Shown here: positions 14,330 through 22,313 of the stretch, one piece after another
Layout: every line of letters starts with the position of its first letter
How positions within the stretch are numbered: the stretch's first letter is position 1
IMG/VR virus record: IMGVR_UViG_3300025632_000064
Coordinates: 1 to 25,964 of that record
Reading direction: 5' to 3' (one strand)
Length of the DNA: 25,964 nt
Source of the DNA: a virus
Notes under the pieces: model-generated
Databases searched by the model: none
Told to the model about the DNA's origin: nothing
What the model saw: only the letters and a program-made list of their open reading frames with translations
Made by a program: the position numbers and the translations under genes

Positions 14330-16665
14330 TATTTATTTTCCTCAACAAGTCTTTGAATTTCTGCGGCGTATGGATTAGCCTCATCAATTACAACCGCTTC
14401 TTCTGGGGCCATTCCAGCTTGAATCAATCCCTCTCTTCGGAAACCTGCTTCTTCTGCTGACATTGCATCGGCGCTATACAGGCTCTTTACTAGAGCCGGA
14501 AGCTCTGAGAATTTAACCTCGAAGCCAGCGGGAAGCTCTACGCCGTTTATGTCATAGTGCAGGCTCAAACCGTCACCAGTGCTGTTGTTGAGGAATTTAC
14601 CAGTGGACGACAGAGAAGCCAGTGCAACAGCCTCGTCTACAAAATCAGGCACAAGATCTGATTCCAGCGGTTTTATATTGAGCTGACCCAGAGCGCTTTC
14701 AGACATCAGCAAAGATACATTATACCTTACGGTCTGTGCATCAAAACTCATCGGAACAACATAAACCCCGTTTCTTTCAATGACTGCCTGTTGATATTCT
14801 GGAATCAAATCATTGATTGCAGTTTCAACAGCCTGAGCTGGGCTATCCGCACTACCATTTTTAAGTCGCGTGAAGGCAAGTTTCTGGGCAGTGTTAATCT
14901 GCTGATTGAATATATTATTGGCAACATTGCCGCCACCAGCCAAATATGCCTGCCTGTAATCTGACAAAACATCATTCATTTCAGATATAACATCATTCTT
15001 TGTTGTATTTGGAAGCCCCTCTAAAATATTGGGAACCTCCATTGCAGATATATCCACTAGCTCTTTTTGAACCGCAGGATTGGAAACGTACATGGCCTGC
15101 ACATACTCAGGACGTAAACCCTGCGCTCTAAGTTCCTCGATGAATTGAGGCGAGTAGTTACCAAGGCTCTGAGTTATTGCCTGGAAAGTCGGAGCCGCAA
15201 CATCGGATGGAATGGATTGAACAATGCTTGCAACCTGAGCGGCCATTTGCTTTGGCATGACATTGCGCAAGTTAGACGGAACTCCGAGATCATCAAACTG
15301 AGATGTCATAATATCGCGCAGCATCAATAAACCTTCAGATGCTTGCTCAATTCGCCCACTGGAGAACTGATCTGCAATGTTATCAACCATTCCAGCAGCG
15401 GGGTCATTTGTGCTAACCACGAACAAAGCTGCGTCTTTTACGATTGCATCATTTCTTTTTGAAACAGATTCAATCCAAGCAGCCTCCCTTTGACTGGCCT
15501 TAATGATATCACCCGCATCACCACTTTCCTCTGCTGCACGAACATCTGCCTGCAAGTCAATAGATATAGAATCTATCTGATCGGCATCCATGTAAGCAAG
15601 AGCGCCCCTATTTAGTGCGTCCTCAGATGCGTCATTCCAAGATTGGATATATTCATCAGCTTGCTCTGGACTGAATATTTCTCGGATGCTTTCTTCGTTA
15701 AATTCAAAGCCAGCCGGAGGTGTTCCGGTCAGAGCCATAGCCTCTGCCGCCTCGGTCAGATCACTTACGGCAGTTTGTTGCGCCCTGTTTATTTGGCTAT
15801 TTAGATTATTTTTTAGCTGATTATTGAACGAACGGTTTTGCTCATATGTATAACCAGGAAGAGGATTACTCTCATATTCCTCAAGAAGAACGCGCTTTGT
15901 GGTAATATCCGCAGCATTGTCATAAAGATACAAACGGTTCTGACGAACTGCTTGCTTTAGCGTCTGGTCAACAACTTTTCTTGCGTTCTTTTCTTTAACA
16001 CCAAGCTCTAACTGATCTGCCAATAACTTCGCGCCAGCGGCCTCGATGCTTTCCCGTGTAGCACCAGGCTGTGTTGCGCTATCCAATATCTCTTGAGATC
16101 CAATGGATACAATCTGAGTTACCCGCTCCGCTGCGGCTGCTTCAGCTTTTTTGAAAACAATATCAGAATACCGACCCTGATAGGTCATAGAACTATCTTG
16201 AAGCCTCGCAGACAAAACACCAGCGGCAACCGGATCTACAACATCCAGTGAAGCGGCATAGCCATCTTGGATATCAGCCATTGATTGCTGAAAGGCAGAT
16301 GTTGACATATTGTTTTTGTCAGCCTCACGAACAAGATTCTGCATATCCTGCTTTGCAAGACTTTCTATCTCCACGACAGCAATTCTATTGGCAGCATCAA
16401 ACGCAGCTCGCTCCGCTATTGTAGTAGGACCACCGGCTTCCTGTATCGCTCCCAGAGTAGGCAAAGCACCCTCTTCGCGCACACGCTCCTGACCACGGAT
16501 TTCCGCAGCCTGGGATGCCTGCCTGAAAGCAAAGTCGGACATACGATCAACTTGCTGAGAAATGGTCTGGCCCAACCTTGCCTGTTCGCGCGTAGCGGCA
16601 AAATCCATCTGTTGTGGTTGACGGGTCTGTAGACCGATGCGCTGATATCTTGGAAGGATTGCCAT
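14329..16665 (-). CDS. Internal virion protein, gp15-like position
   Basis: 778 residues with no obvious membrane helices: a Gln/Arg-rich N-terminus ('RYQRIGLQTRQPQQMDFAAT', 'ISQQVDRMSDFAFRQASQAA') and a long, acidic, Ala/Gln-rich helical body. It is second in the ejection-gene series, the place of T7 gp15. Such proteins build the core inside the capsid and then move through the portal into the periplasm. Start ATG 16665 has only a weak ribosome site (AGGTT); the gap to the upstream gene is eight bases. Functional assignment rests on gene order and size, as the sequence itself gave no recognisable domain. Confidence 0.65.
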   Translation of the reverse strand: MAILPRYQRIGLQTRQPQQMDFAATREQARLGQTISQQVDRMSDFAFRQASQAAEIRGQERVREEGALPTLGAIQEAGGPTTIAERAAFDAANRIAVVEIESLAKQDMQNLVREADKNNMSTSAFQQSMADIQDGYAASLDVVDPVAAGVLSARLQDSSMTYQGRYSDIVFKKAEAAAAERVTQIVSIGSQEILDSATQPGATRESIEAAGAKLLADQLELGVKEKNARKVVDQTLKQAVRQNRLYLYDNAADITTKRVLLEEYESNPLPGYTYEQNRSFNNQLKNNLNSQINRAQQTAVSDLTEAAEAMALTGTPPAGFEFNEESIREIFSPEQADEYIQSWNDASEDALNRGALAYMDADQIDSISIDLQADVRAAEESGDAGDIIKASQREAAWIESVSKRNDAIVKDAALFVVSTNDPAAGMVDNIADQFSSGRIEQASEGLLMLRDIMTSQFDDLGVPSNLRNVMPKQMAAQVASIVQSIPSDVAAPTFQAITQSLGNYSPQFIEELRAQGLRPEYVQAMYVSNPAVQKELVDISAMEVPNILEGLPNTTKNDVISEMNDVLSDYRQAYLAGGGNVANNIFNQQINTAQKLAFTRLKNGSADSPAQAVETAINDLIPEYQQAVIERNGVYVVPMSFDAQTVRYNVSLLMSESALGQLNIKPLESDLVPDFVDEAVALASLSSTGKFLNNSTGDGLSLHYDINGVELPAGFEVKFSELPALVKSLYSADAMSAEEAGFRREGLIQAGMAPEEAVVIDEANPYAAEIQRLVEENK

Positions 16666-16673
16666 GTTCTAAC

Positions 16674-17171
16674 CTATGTTAATTGCCCGTACCGATATGC
16701 ACCTTGGCCGAGAGTACCGGCGGCAGATACATATGAACTTAATTGTGCGGCTTTACCGGCTTGCTGATAAATACCAGCTTGAGTGCTTGCTTGACCCAAA
16801 GCCATAACTGCATTGTCAGCAGCAATGTTAAACTCTCTTACACCTTCGCCCATTGCATATTGCTGAAGTGTTGCAGCAGATCCAGATGTCGGATCAACGC
16901 CACCCGCAGCAGAGCGGGATATAATTGCAGCCAGCGTTTGGTTTAGATTGCGTAAAGCATCTGCGCCTTTTTGCTTATAGGCAATGGCCTCTGACCTGCC
17001 GCGAAGCTCGGCCTGTTCAGCTTGCATCTGGTATTGACGTTTTTGAGCAGCGCCAGCAGAAATTTGGCCCAGAGCGGAAGCCCCTGCCATAGCAAGTTGA
17101 AAGCCACCGCTGGCCGCTAAACTTGTTGCCGCCGTTGCCGCCGATGATGCTAATGCCGCTAAAGCAGTCAT
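16674..17171 (-). CDS. Small internal virion protein, gp14-like
   Basis: 165 residues from ATG 17171, in front of which GGGGA lies at good spacing; ATG 17186 overlaps the upstream gene and is rejected. Composition is Ala/Ser/Gly/Gln-rich. The N-terminal ~45 residues are a hydrophobic stretch (LAMAGASALGQISAGAAQ), followed by 'QMQAEQAELRGRSEAIAY' and an R-S-A-A-G-G-V-D-P-T-S-G-S motif (about 90-105) typical of gp14-like core proteins, then a helical tail. Role: smallest of the ejection proteins, thought in this class to insert in the outer membrane. Directly follows tail tubular protein B in the operon, as in T7-like phages. Confidence 0.75.
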   Translation of the reverse strand: MTALAALASSAATAATSLAASGGFQLAMAGASALGQISAGAAQKRQYQMQAEQAELRGRSEAIAYKQKGADALRNLNQTLAAIISRSAAGGVDPTSGSAATLQQYAMGEGVREFNIAADNAVMALGQASTQAGIYQQAGKAAQLSSYVSAAGTLGQGAYRYGQLT

Positions 17172-17172
17172 A

Positions 17173-19371
17173 TCAATTCCCCACACTTAAACGATATTCA
17201 AGACCAAGGACGGTCATTGCTAACGGCACAGATTGGCTTATCGTTATCTGCCCTGTGCCACTATACCCAAGAATACCATGCACAGTCTTAACGCCCGTGA
17301 ATGGCTCTACTGCCGAATCTAGCACATCTACACCAAAGTTTCTAAATGGAACTTGCTTGCCGTTCACCGTCATATCTTGAGTATTATTTACGATTGCATC
17401 AACTTGAGCGATGCGCTTCTTAAACTCTTGCACAGAGCCAGAAGATAGAACTGGCTCGGCTGGCATGGTTTTAGCTGTTACAGTATAGTCTAGGCCCACC
17501 TGATAGCTGGTTGTTGCTGGAGATGCAAAAGTAATTGTGTAGGGTGATGCCGGTACGACCTGAGAAGGCTCTATGATGCCATCACGAATGATTGCTACAG
17601 TCTCACCCTCTAGCTGCTCCATGTTTACTGAGGAGGCCGCTCCGCCGCTCTTAGCGCTATCCAGGGAAAAGTCTGGGCTGAATTTCTCCAGCATATAATT
17701 ATCAGAGCCATCTATCGTGCGCTTGACGATCACATAAACGTCAGCAACCTCCACGCCGACAGCAATGAAGTCGCCATCAGTAGTGAACCGGCTTGGAGCA
17801 ATAACATTCTGACCGACCAGGATCGAGTAAACAGCCATTGATCCATCAGTGCCATTCACAATGAACAGGCGATCTGACTCATCTGTAGATGCAGCCCTAC
17901 GCGCGGCCATGTCGATGGGATCTTTTAGCAAGTGAGAGCTGAGAGCTGATATGTTCTGGACCTGATAAGATGCTGTCGTATCGCCAAACTGGAACGCATT
18001 GATTGATTTACCCTGGCGCTGGATGAATAGAGACGCACCATTAAGATCCTCAATCGGAAGTCCAGCTTTTGATCCAAGTCTGGTTTGTGGGCGTACAAAG
18101 AAAGACGCTGGAGTGATAGGATTATCGCCGGTCTGCAAAACAACGAACTCAGCACCAGTAGTAAAGATCCGCAGATCGTTACCCGCAAACAAATTTACAA
18201 TCGAATTGAGTTGATTTGTGTTGATTGTTGCCTCAACGGATTCATCATCAAGACCAGTACCAATACCAAAGTCAAAGTAGTCTATGACCTTTGAACCCCA
18301 AATGGTATTGGGCCTCGACTTAGATCCACCGAAATATAGGCGACCCTCATGGAACGTAGCAGATCTGGGCCATCCGCGAGTGGTAGACCAAGTATCTTCA
18401 TACCCATGTTCGCTTTCCCAGTTTCCAGCAGTAATGCCACTGGTATCAAAGAAGTTGACCTCAACAACAGCCTTCATTTCTGTAGCAGAAACAAACTCTA
18501 CATAACGAGCACGACCAAATGTGCTGAGAACCTGAGCATATTCACCAACGGCAGCAGAGGCAAATGCCTCAACCTTGTATTGAGTTGTAGCATCTGGAGC
18601 CGTATCCCATGCGGGATAAACCGTAAGAACCTTTGTGGAAGCAACATAGTCCTCAACATGACGCGTTTGACCAGAGCCAGTGCCAGATGTTAAGGTTATG
18701 AACATTCCATTAGGCTCATCATCAACAGTATATGATGTTGCTGCTTTGAGCGTAATTGTATCTGCGCCTCCACCTTGCGCCGTTCCATTGTCCGTTGTCG
18801 CCCCTGACGCCGTGATGGTAATGTTACCTGTCGTTGCGCTGGGCGTAATTGTAAAGTCTGGTTGGTGCGTATCAAACGCATATGGATATTGAGGAATATT
18901 CTTGAGCGGCAGGTTTTCCAGCGTCCAAGATGTATCGCTGTTTCTTACCAATCGTTTCGTTTGCAGATCCTCATGACAAAGAATGAGCGTATCAACAGCC
19001 TGAGTATAGTTGATCTCATCGAGCATAGCAGTTGTGATTGCCGTTGCTGCTAAATAGTCATTGCCAGAACCATTGATATTTGTCTGAAGGACACCCGCCT
19101 TAAAGATATAAATACGCTGATTGACCAAGACCAGCAAATAGCTGTCAGTAACGCTGTATTCAAAAGGAATGACCTTAAAATCTGTAAACGTAGACCCAAA
19201 GTCATGTATGAACTGAAGCCCGTCACGGCGCTTAAATCCGCCCTGTGGCTGAATGATTATATTCGTAGCTTCCTCAAGAGCATTTTGATACTGCTGAAGA
19301 TCGGTACGAGCGCGCAAAAGCGGATCAAGCTCACCAACCGAGAAATTAGTCTGGAACTGTATGATCCGCAT
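17173..19371 (-). CDS. Tail tubular protein B (nozzle), T7 gp12-like
   Basis: 732 residues. The N-terminus is characteristic: 'QTNFSVGELDPLLRARTDLQ', 'YQNALEEATNIIIQPQGGFK' and RRDGLQFI, the conserved nozzle start in podoviruses, and the rest is beta-rich with repeated Asp/Gly/Thr turns. Internal 'EGRLYFGGSKSRPNTIWGSK' and 'RRAASTDESDRLFIVNGTDG' are also recurrent in this family. Role: the hexameric nozzle closing the tail tube, connected to the adaptor (tail tubular A) encoded immediately upstream. Start ATG 19371 is preceded by GTGAGAT. Length is typical. Confidence 0.9.
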   Translation of the reverse strand: MRIIQFQTNFSVGELDPLLRARTDLQQYQNALEEATNIIIQPQGGFKRRDGLQFIHDFGSTFTDFKVIPFEYSVTDSYLLVLVNQRIYIFKAGVLQTNINGSGNDYLAATAITTAMLDEINYTQAVDTLILCHEDLQTKRLVRNSDTSWTLENLPLKNIPQYPYAFDTHQPDFTITPSATTGNITITASGATTDNGTAQGGGADTITLKAATSYTVDDEPNGMFITLTSGTGSGQTRHVEDYVASTKVLTVYPAWDTAPDATTQYKVEAFASAAVGEYAQVLSTFGRARYVEFVSATEMKAVVEVNFFDTSGITAGNWESEHGYEDTWSTTRGWPRSATFHEGRLYFGGSKSRPNTIWGSKVIDYFDFGIGTGLDDESVEATINTNQLNSIVNLFAGNDLRIFTTGAEFVVLQTGDNPITPASFFVRPQTRLGSKAGLPIEDLNGASLFIQRQGKSINAFQFGDTTASYQVQNISALSSHLLKDPIDMAARRAASTDESDRLFIVNGTDGSMAVYSILVGQNVIAPSRFTTDGDFIAVGVEVADVYVIVKRTIDGSDNYMLEKFSPDFSLDSAKSGGAASSVNMEQLEGETVAIIRDGIIEPSQVVPASPYTITFASPATTSYQVGLDYTVTAKTMPAEPVLSSGSVQEFKKRIAQVDAIVNNTQDMTVNGKQVPFRNFGVDVLDSAVEPFTGVKTVHGILGYSGTGQITISQSVPLAMTVLGLEYRLSVGN

Positions 19372-19372
19372 T

Positions 19373-19990
19373 TTAGTATCTCACATCAATAAGGGAGTAA
19401 TCCTCAATGATTTGTGGCGGCTTGCCACGGCTGTCCACGTTCATCGCCTCACGCATCAAACCACCGCGACCGGAATCTGACGGTGTGCCGAAAGCCTGAA
19501 GGCGGAAGTCTTGGGCTTTTGATATTTGATCGGTAATTACAAAGGCAAGCTCCGCAGCGAGGGCTGTTCTGAGCAGACGAACAAAATACGGAGGCATCTT
19601 GCTTTCTGCTACTGTAGCTTGATAATCGACAAATACTTTTTCAAAGTTAGTAAAGACCTGATCCCCGTAGATCTCCCAGCCATAACGAACTGGCTGCTGG
19701 TTTAAGCCAGCGGTTTGGAATAGCGCAATGACGCCTGAGAGCATATCTCCTGGAAGCTGGTAAGCATACTTCCATTCATCAACCGGAACAGTAGAAAGCC
19801 GACCGAGCTGTTGCTTCTGAACGCTCCAGCTCCATAGATAGTTAGATAGAAGTGTATCGCGAACATCTGGGTAAAGCCTGTCGCAAGCCTGGGCTGCATC
19901 AGATCCTTCCGTGAAAGAAGAGATCGGCGCTGCACCCAACAGGATTAGAGCATCTGAGCAGATTGAGAGTGAAGTATCACCAGCGGCCAT
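19373..19990 (-). CDS. Tail tubular protein A (adaptor), T7 gp11-like
   Basis: 205 residues, start ATG 19990 after AGGAGGG. The opening 'SLSICSDALILLGAAPISSF', followed by 'DAAQACDRLYPDVRDTLLSN' and 'LWSWSVQKQQLGRL', is the typical podovirus adaptor pattern, as are 'YAYQLPGDML' and the C-terminal helix 'LRTALAAELAFVITDQISKA'. It forms the dodecameric ring between portal and nozzle. It lies just downstream of the capsid/decoration genes, separated from them by the GC hairpin at 20014-20031, and one base from tail tubular B. Confidence 0.9.
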   Translation of the reverse strand: MAAGDTSLSICSDALILLGAAPISSFTEGSDAAQACDRLYPDVRDTLLSNYLWSWSVQKQQLGRLSTVPVDEWKYAYQLPGDMLSGVIALFQTAGLNQQPVRYGWEIYGDQVFTNFEKVFVDYQATVAESKMPPYFVRLLRTALAAELAFVITDQISKAQDFRLQAFGTPSDSGRGGLMREAMNVDSRGKPPQIIEDYSLIDVRY

Positions 19991-20013
19991 ATTGCCCTCC
20001 TGTTAGTGGGGAA

Positions 20014-20031
20014 GGGGGGCCGAAGCCCCCC
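20014..20031 (-). terminator. UUCG-capped GC hairpin downstream of the capsid genes
   Basis: On the minus (transcribed) strand the sequence is GGGGGGC-TTCG-GCCCCCC, a perfect 7-base-pair stem closed by a C(UUCG)G tetraloop, which is exceptionally stable. It is followed by TTCCCC rather than a U-run, so it is not a textbook intrinsic terminator. It sits between the capsid/decoration genes and the tail adaptor gene, the same place as the T7 T-phi terminator after gene 10, so it may be a partial terminator or a 3' stabiliser that keeps capsid mRNA in excess over tail mRNA. Confidence 0.6.
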
Positions 20032-20035
20032 AACC

Positions 20036-20278
20036 TTATACGAGAACTGCCGTTGTAATAACGCCAGCAGTATTGGTGGCGATGAGGATCTGACCGCCAT
20101 CGCTTCCATATGTGTAGATCATATCACCAGTAGTGATAAGCGCTTCCACTGTGTCGAAGTAACCGGAACCAGCGATTGCGGCTTGGTTATCAACAGAAGA
20201 AGAATAGCTATACATTGCTGGGGAAACACCGCTTTTAGAAGCGGCAACAGTTGACCAGTTTGCTTGTGCGAATGCCAT
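20036..20278 (-). CDS. Small decoration-like protein downstream of the capsid gene
   Basis: 80 residues with a clean AAGGAGAA ribosome site. Sequence: MAFAQANWSTVAASKSG, then YSYSSSVDNQAAIAGSGYF, 'TGDMIYTYGSDGGQILIAT' and a hydrophobic end. The composition (Ser/Thr/Gly/Ala, alternating strands) suggests a compact beta-rich protein. Small proteins of this type often follow phage major capsid genes and are thought to be head decoration or fibre-attachment proteins, but I know no proven function for this one. The gene ends just before the stable hairpin. Confidence 0.6.
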   Translation of the reverse strand: MAFAQANWSTVAASKSGVSPAMYSYSSSVDNQAAIAGSGYFDTVEALITTGDMIYTYGSDGGQILIATNTAGVITTAVLV

Positions 20279-20290
20279 TGTCTATTCTCC

Positions 20291-21130
20291 TTACGCTTCA
20301 GTACAAGAAATTTTGACAATGCCTTCACCGTCGATTGAAACGGAACCGGCAGAGAACATGGAGCTAACCAAGAACGATGTCTTTTCAGGGACATAGTTTA
20401 CCTCAGTTTTTTGCGCCATTGACTCAGCGTAGCCCATTGAATCTTTGTGCCAAGCAAAACAGGTGCGAGTAGAAGGCTTAGGAATGCCACCCTCATCACG
20501 ATCACCCATTGTCAAAATGTTGAAGCCCATGAATGTGTTGATCTCACCTTGGACCAAAGCCTTTACCGCAGCAAAGTCTTGGCTAGTGATCTCTTGTTCA
20601 CCGAGCAACGAATCGAGCTGTGTTGCGTGCATCAACAAATAACGGCCCTCAGAAGGTACGTTCTTCTCATTAAGAGCTTTTGCTGTTGCGCGTAGCTTCT
20701 CGATGTTCATGTCTGTGTTACCACCGGGGCCAACTGTTGTTGCAACAGTGGATGTGCCAGAAGCAGCATTAAGAGCATCGATCATGATCTGATCCATGCG
20801 GCGAGCAATAGACTTAGATACTACTTGAACCAACTCAGAGCGCTCATCGAAGTTGATGTGCGATTGCTGGAAGATGTCGGAATATTCTGCTGCGATGTAA
20901 TCTTCCATCGTTGCAGTTACCTGACCGTAAGTTACGTTCAGTGGTGTGACATCAGTTTGTGGGACGCGAAGTGTTGCAACACCTTTCCCGATTGTCGGGA
21001 ACTTTACAGTGTTACCAGCTACTCCGCTGCGTGTCCGCATCGTGCCGCGAAGCAACGATTCGGCTTGATACGCCTGTTTGACCTCAGAATCGAAAAGATC
21101 AACAAACGCGGTTGAGACGTTAATCGCCAT
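20291..21130 (-). CDS. Major capsid protein
   Basis: 279 residues from ATG 21130, with AAGGAGGT at nine bases; the longer ATG at 21157 lacks a ribosome site. The N-terminus (MAINVSTAFVDLFDSEVKQA), 'LLRGTMRTRSGVAGNTVKFP' and 'DVTPLNVTYGQVTATMEDYI' are typical of T7-like podovirus coat proteins, as is the later 'RYLLMHATQLDSLLGEQEIT' region. It would form the icosahedral shell on the scaffold encoded immediately upstream. The Shine-Dalgarno sequence, a candidate promoter, and the hairpin downstream all fit high-level expression. The HK97 fold is expected for the family but not demonstrated here. Confidence 0.9.
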   Translation of the reverse strand: MAINVSTAFVDLFDSEVKQAYQAESLLRGTMRTRSGVAGNTVKFPTIGKGVATLRVPQTDVTPLNVTYGQVTATMEDYIAAEYSDIFQQSHINFDERSELVQVVSKSIARRMDQIMIDALNAASGTSTVATTVGPGGNTDMNIEKLRATAKALNEKNVPSEGRYLLMHATQLDSLLGEQEITSQDFAAVKALVQGEINTFMGFNILTMGDRDEGGIPKPSTRTCFAWHKDSMGYAESMAQKTEVNYVPEKTSFLVSSMFSAGSVSIDGEGIVKISCTEA

Positions 21131-21298
21131 TTGCAAAAACCTCCTTTTGCGTTTCAACTAAACGCTTCCGTTATCCGAGGTTCGGGCGGTCGCTTGCGCG
21201 TTATGGCCGCGCCAACCAGTAGATTACTACATCCAACGGGCCGAGCACGGTTAGCCGTTAAGGCTAAAATACACGCAAGCGATATTTATTGCAAGTAC
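21131..21298 (-). promoter_or_regulatory. Capsid-gene leader with candidate promoter and inverted repeats
   Basis: This 168-base gap between scaffold and capsid genes is the largest gap in the late cluster. On the minus strand it begins with a candidate sigma70-type promoter: TTGCAA at 21289-21294, a 17-base spacer and TATTTT at 21266-21271 (four of six matches each). A 6-bp hairpin overlaps the predicted start (TTAGCC 21251-21256 with GGCTAA 21262-21267). A near-perfect inverted repeat, TCGCTTGCG at 21190-21198 and CGCAAGCGA at 21274-21282, encloses the middle. The strong AAGGAGGT ribosome site lies at its end. Together this suggests a transcribed, structured leader tuned for capsid expression. 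Confidence 0.4.
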
Positions 21299-22063
21299 CT
21301 AACCGTTTTGTTGCGATTGGAACCATTTTTGCTCCATCTGAGTGCGCCAAGCGGCATCACTTTGCCAACGAGGATCAGATATAGCAACCTGCAAGTCTTG
21401 CTTTGTCATGCTATCTTGCTGGATCGTAGGCTTGATCGGGATGTTTTCATTCGTGATTGCCTGGTGATACTTGAGGAAAGCATTGATAGAGTCAGCATTG
21501 TTCAATGAATATGCTATCGCTTCACGTTCTGAATTATTCAAAGGAGCCTTCATCAAGATCCGCTCAGTCATTTGAATCTTCTCAGAAGCATTAGTGCCAA
21601 GTTTTTGCATTTCAGCGCGTTGATCGTACTGCACACTTTCTTGCTCATCTTTTGATAGGGCAAGGACACGGCCAGCGAGATCCTCAAAGGCATCCTGGCT
21701 AATCCCGTTTTCTTTAGCCCACTCCTGATATACGGAGACAGTCGGATCTTCAGCGTCCAAACCCTGATCCGCAAGTGCAGATACATCATACTGCTCCGGT
21801 GCTTTATGCTTTCCGGCCTTAAACTTCTTTTCAAGCTCCGCATAACTTTTTGCCAGCTTCTCAACATCAGGACCGTCCTCATCCCAAAACTTTTCTGGAT
21901 AGTAATCTGGGCGCTCTAGCGGCTCATCATCACTTGCCGCCTGTGGTTCGCCCTGTGGCTGTTCGTGAACTGCGACAGGCTCATCCTGCTGGGGAGCCTC
22001 CGGTTCTGCCACGTTAATCATTGGAGCATCAGCTTCCACTTGTTCTGCCATTGCTTCAGCCAT
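21299..22063 (-). CDS. Capsid assembly scaffolding protein, T7 gp9-like
   Basis: 254 residues. The N-terminal ~55 residues are disordered, Glu/Pro/Gln/Ala-rich. The remainder is highly charged and helical: 'RPDYYPEKFWDEDGPDVEKL' (a recurrent scaffold motif), 'SYAELEKKFKAGKHKAPEQY', and a C-terminal 'RWQSDAAWRTQMEQKWFQSQ' that would dock on the coat protein. Acidic overall, with no membrane segment. Encoded directly upstream of the capsid gene, as in T7. Role: directs procapsid assembly and is later removed. Start at 22063 overlaps the upstream gene by eight bases and is preceded by AAAGGTC. Confidence 0.85.
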   Translation of the reverse strand: MAEAMAEQVEADAPMINVAEPEAPQQDEPVAVHEQPQGEPQAASDDEPLERPDYYPEKFWDEDGPDVEKLAKSYAELEKKFKAGKHKAPEQYDVSALADQGLDAEDPTVSVYQEWAKENGISQDAFEDLAGRVLALSKDEQESVQYDQRAEMQKLGTNASEKIQMTERILMKAPLNNSEREAIAYSLNNADSINAFLKYHQAITNENIPIKPTIQQDSMTKQDLQVAISDPRWQSDAAWRTQMEQKWFQSQQNG

Positions 22064-22313
22064 TGTTTGACCTTTCTATTCTTTTCTCAATCATGCGAAC
22101 CATCTCAGCCATGCCCGTCCTCACATAGCCGAAACTCGCATCTTCTCCTGGAAACCAAGTCGGTTGCTCAATAGTAATACTGCGCAAATGACTTAGTACA
22201 CGCGCCCCCTCCGTGCTCTTAAACACTTTGCCATAGATCATATCTATATCTGCGGCCTTTGGAGCTTCACTTGTTGCCTGGGTTAAACCTTCCCAGCCAT
22301 CGGGTGAACTCAT
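22056..22313 (-). CDS. Bbp19-like small structural protein
   Basis: 85 residues from ATG 22313 after GGAGGC, overlapping the portal stop (ATGA). The part 'YGKVFKSTEGARVLSHLRSI' and the later 'GYVRTGMAEMVRMIEKRIER' match the pattern of the Bbp19-like phage proteins found beside portal genes in podoviruses: a phenylalanine, a small residue and GxxVLxxLR, with a FGxxxxGM... helix at the end. Function in assembly is not established; it may be linked to the portal or scaffold. No membrane segment. Confidence 0.6.
   Translation of the reverse strand: MSSPDGWEGLTQATSEAPKAADIDMIYGKVFKSTEGARVLSHLRSITIEQPTWFPGEDASFGYVRTGMAEMVRMIEKRIERSNNG

Noticed and set aside
21131-21157. A longer start for the capsid gene (nine more residues, basic)
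   Set aside because: The ATG at 21130 has AAGGAGGT at the right distance, and the longer version would cover that ribosome site and add a start not seen in this protein family.
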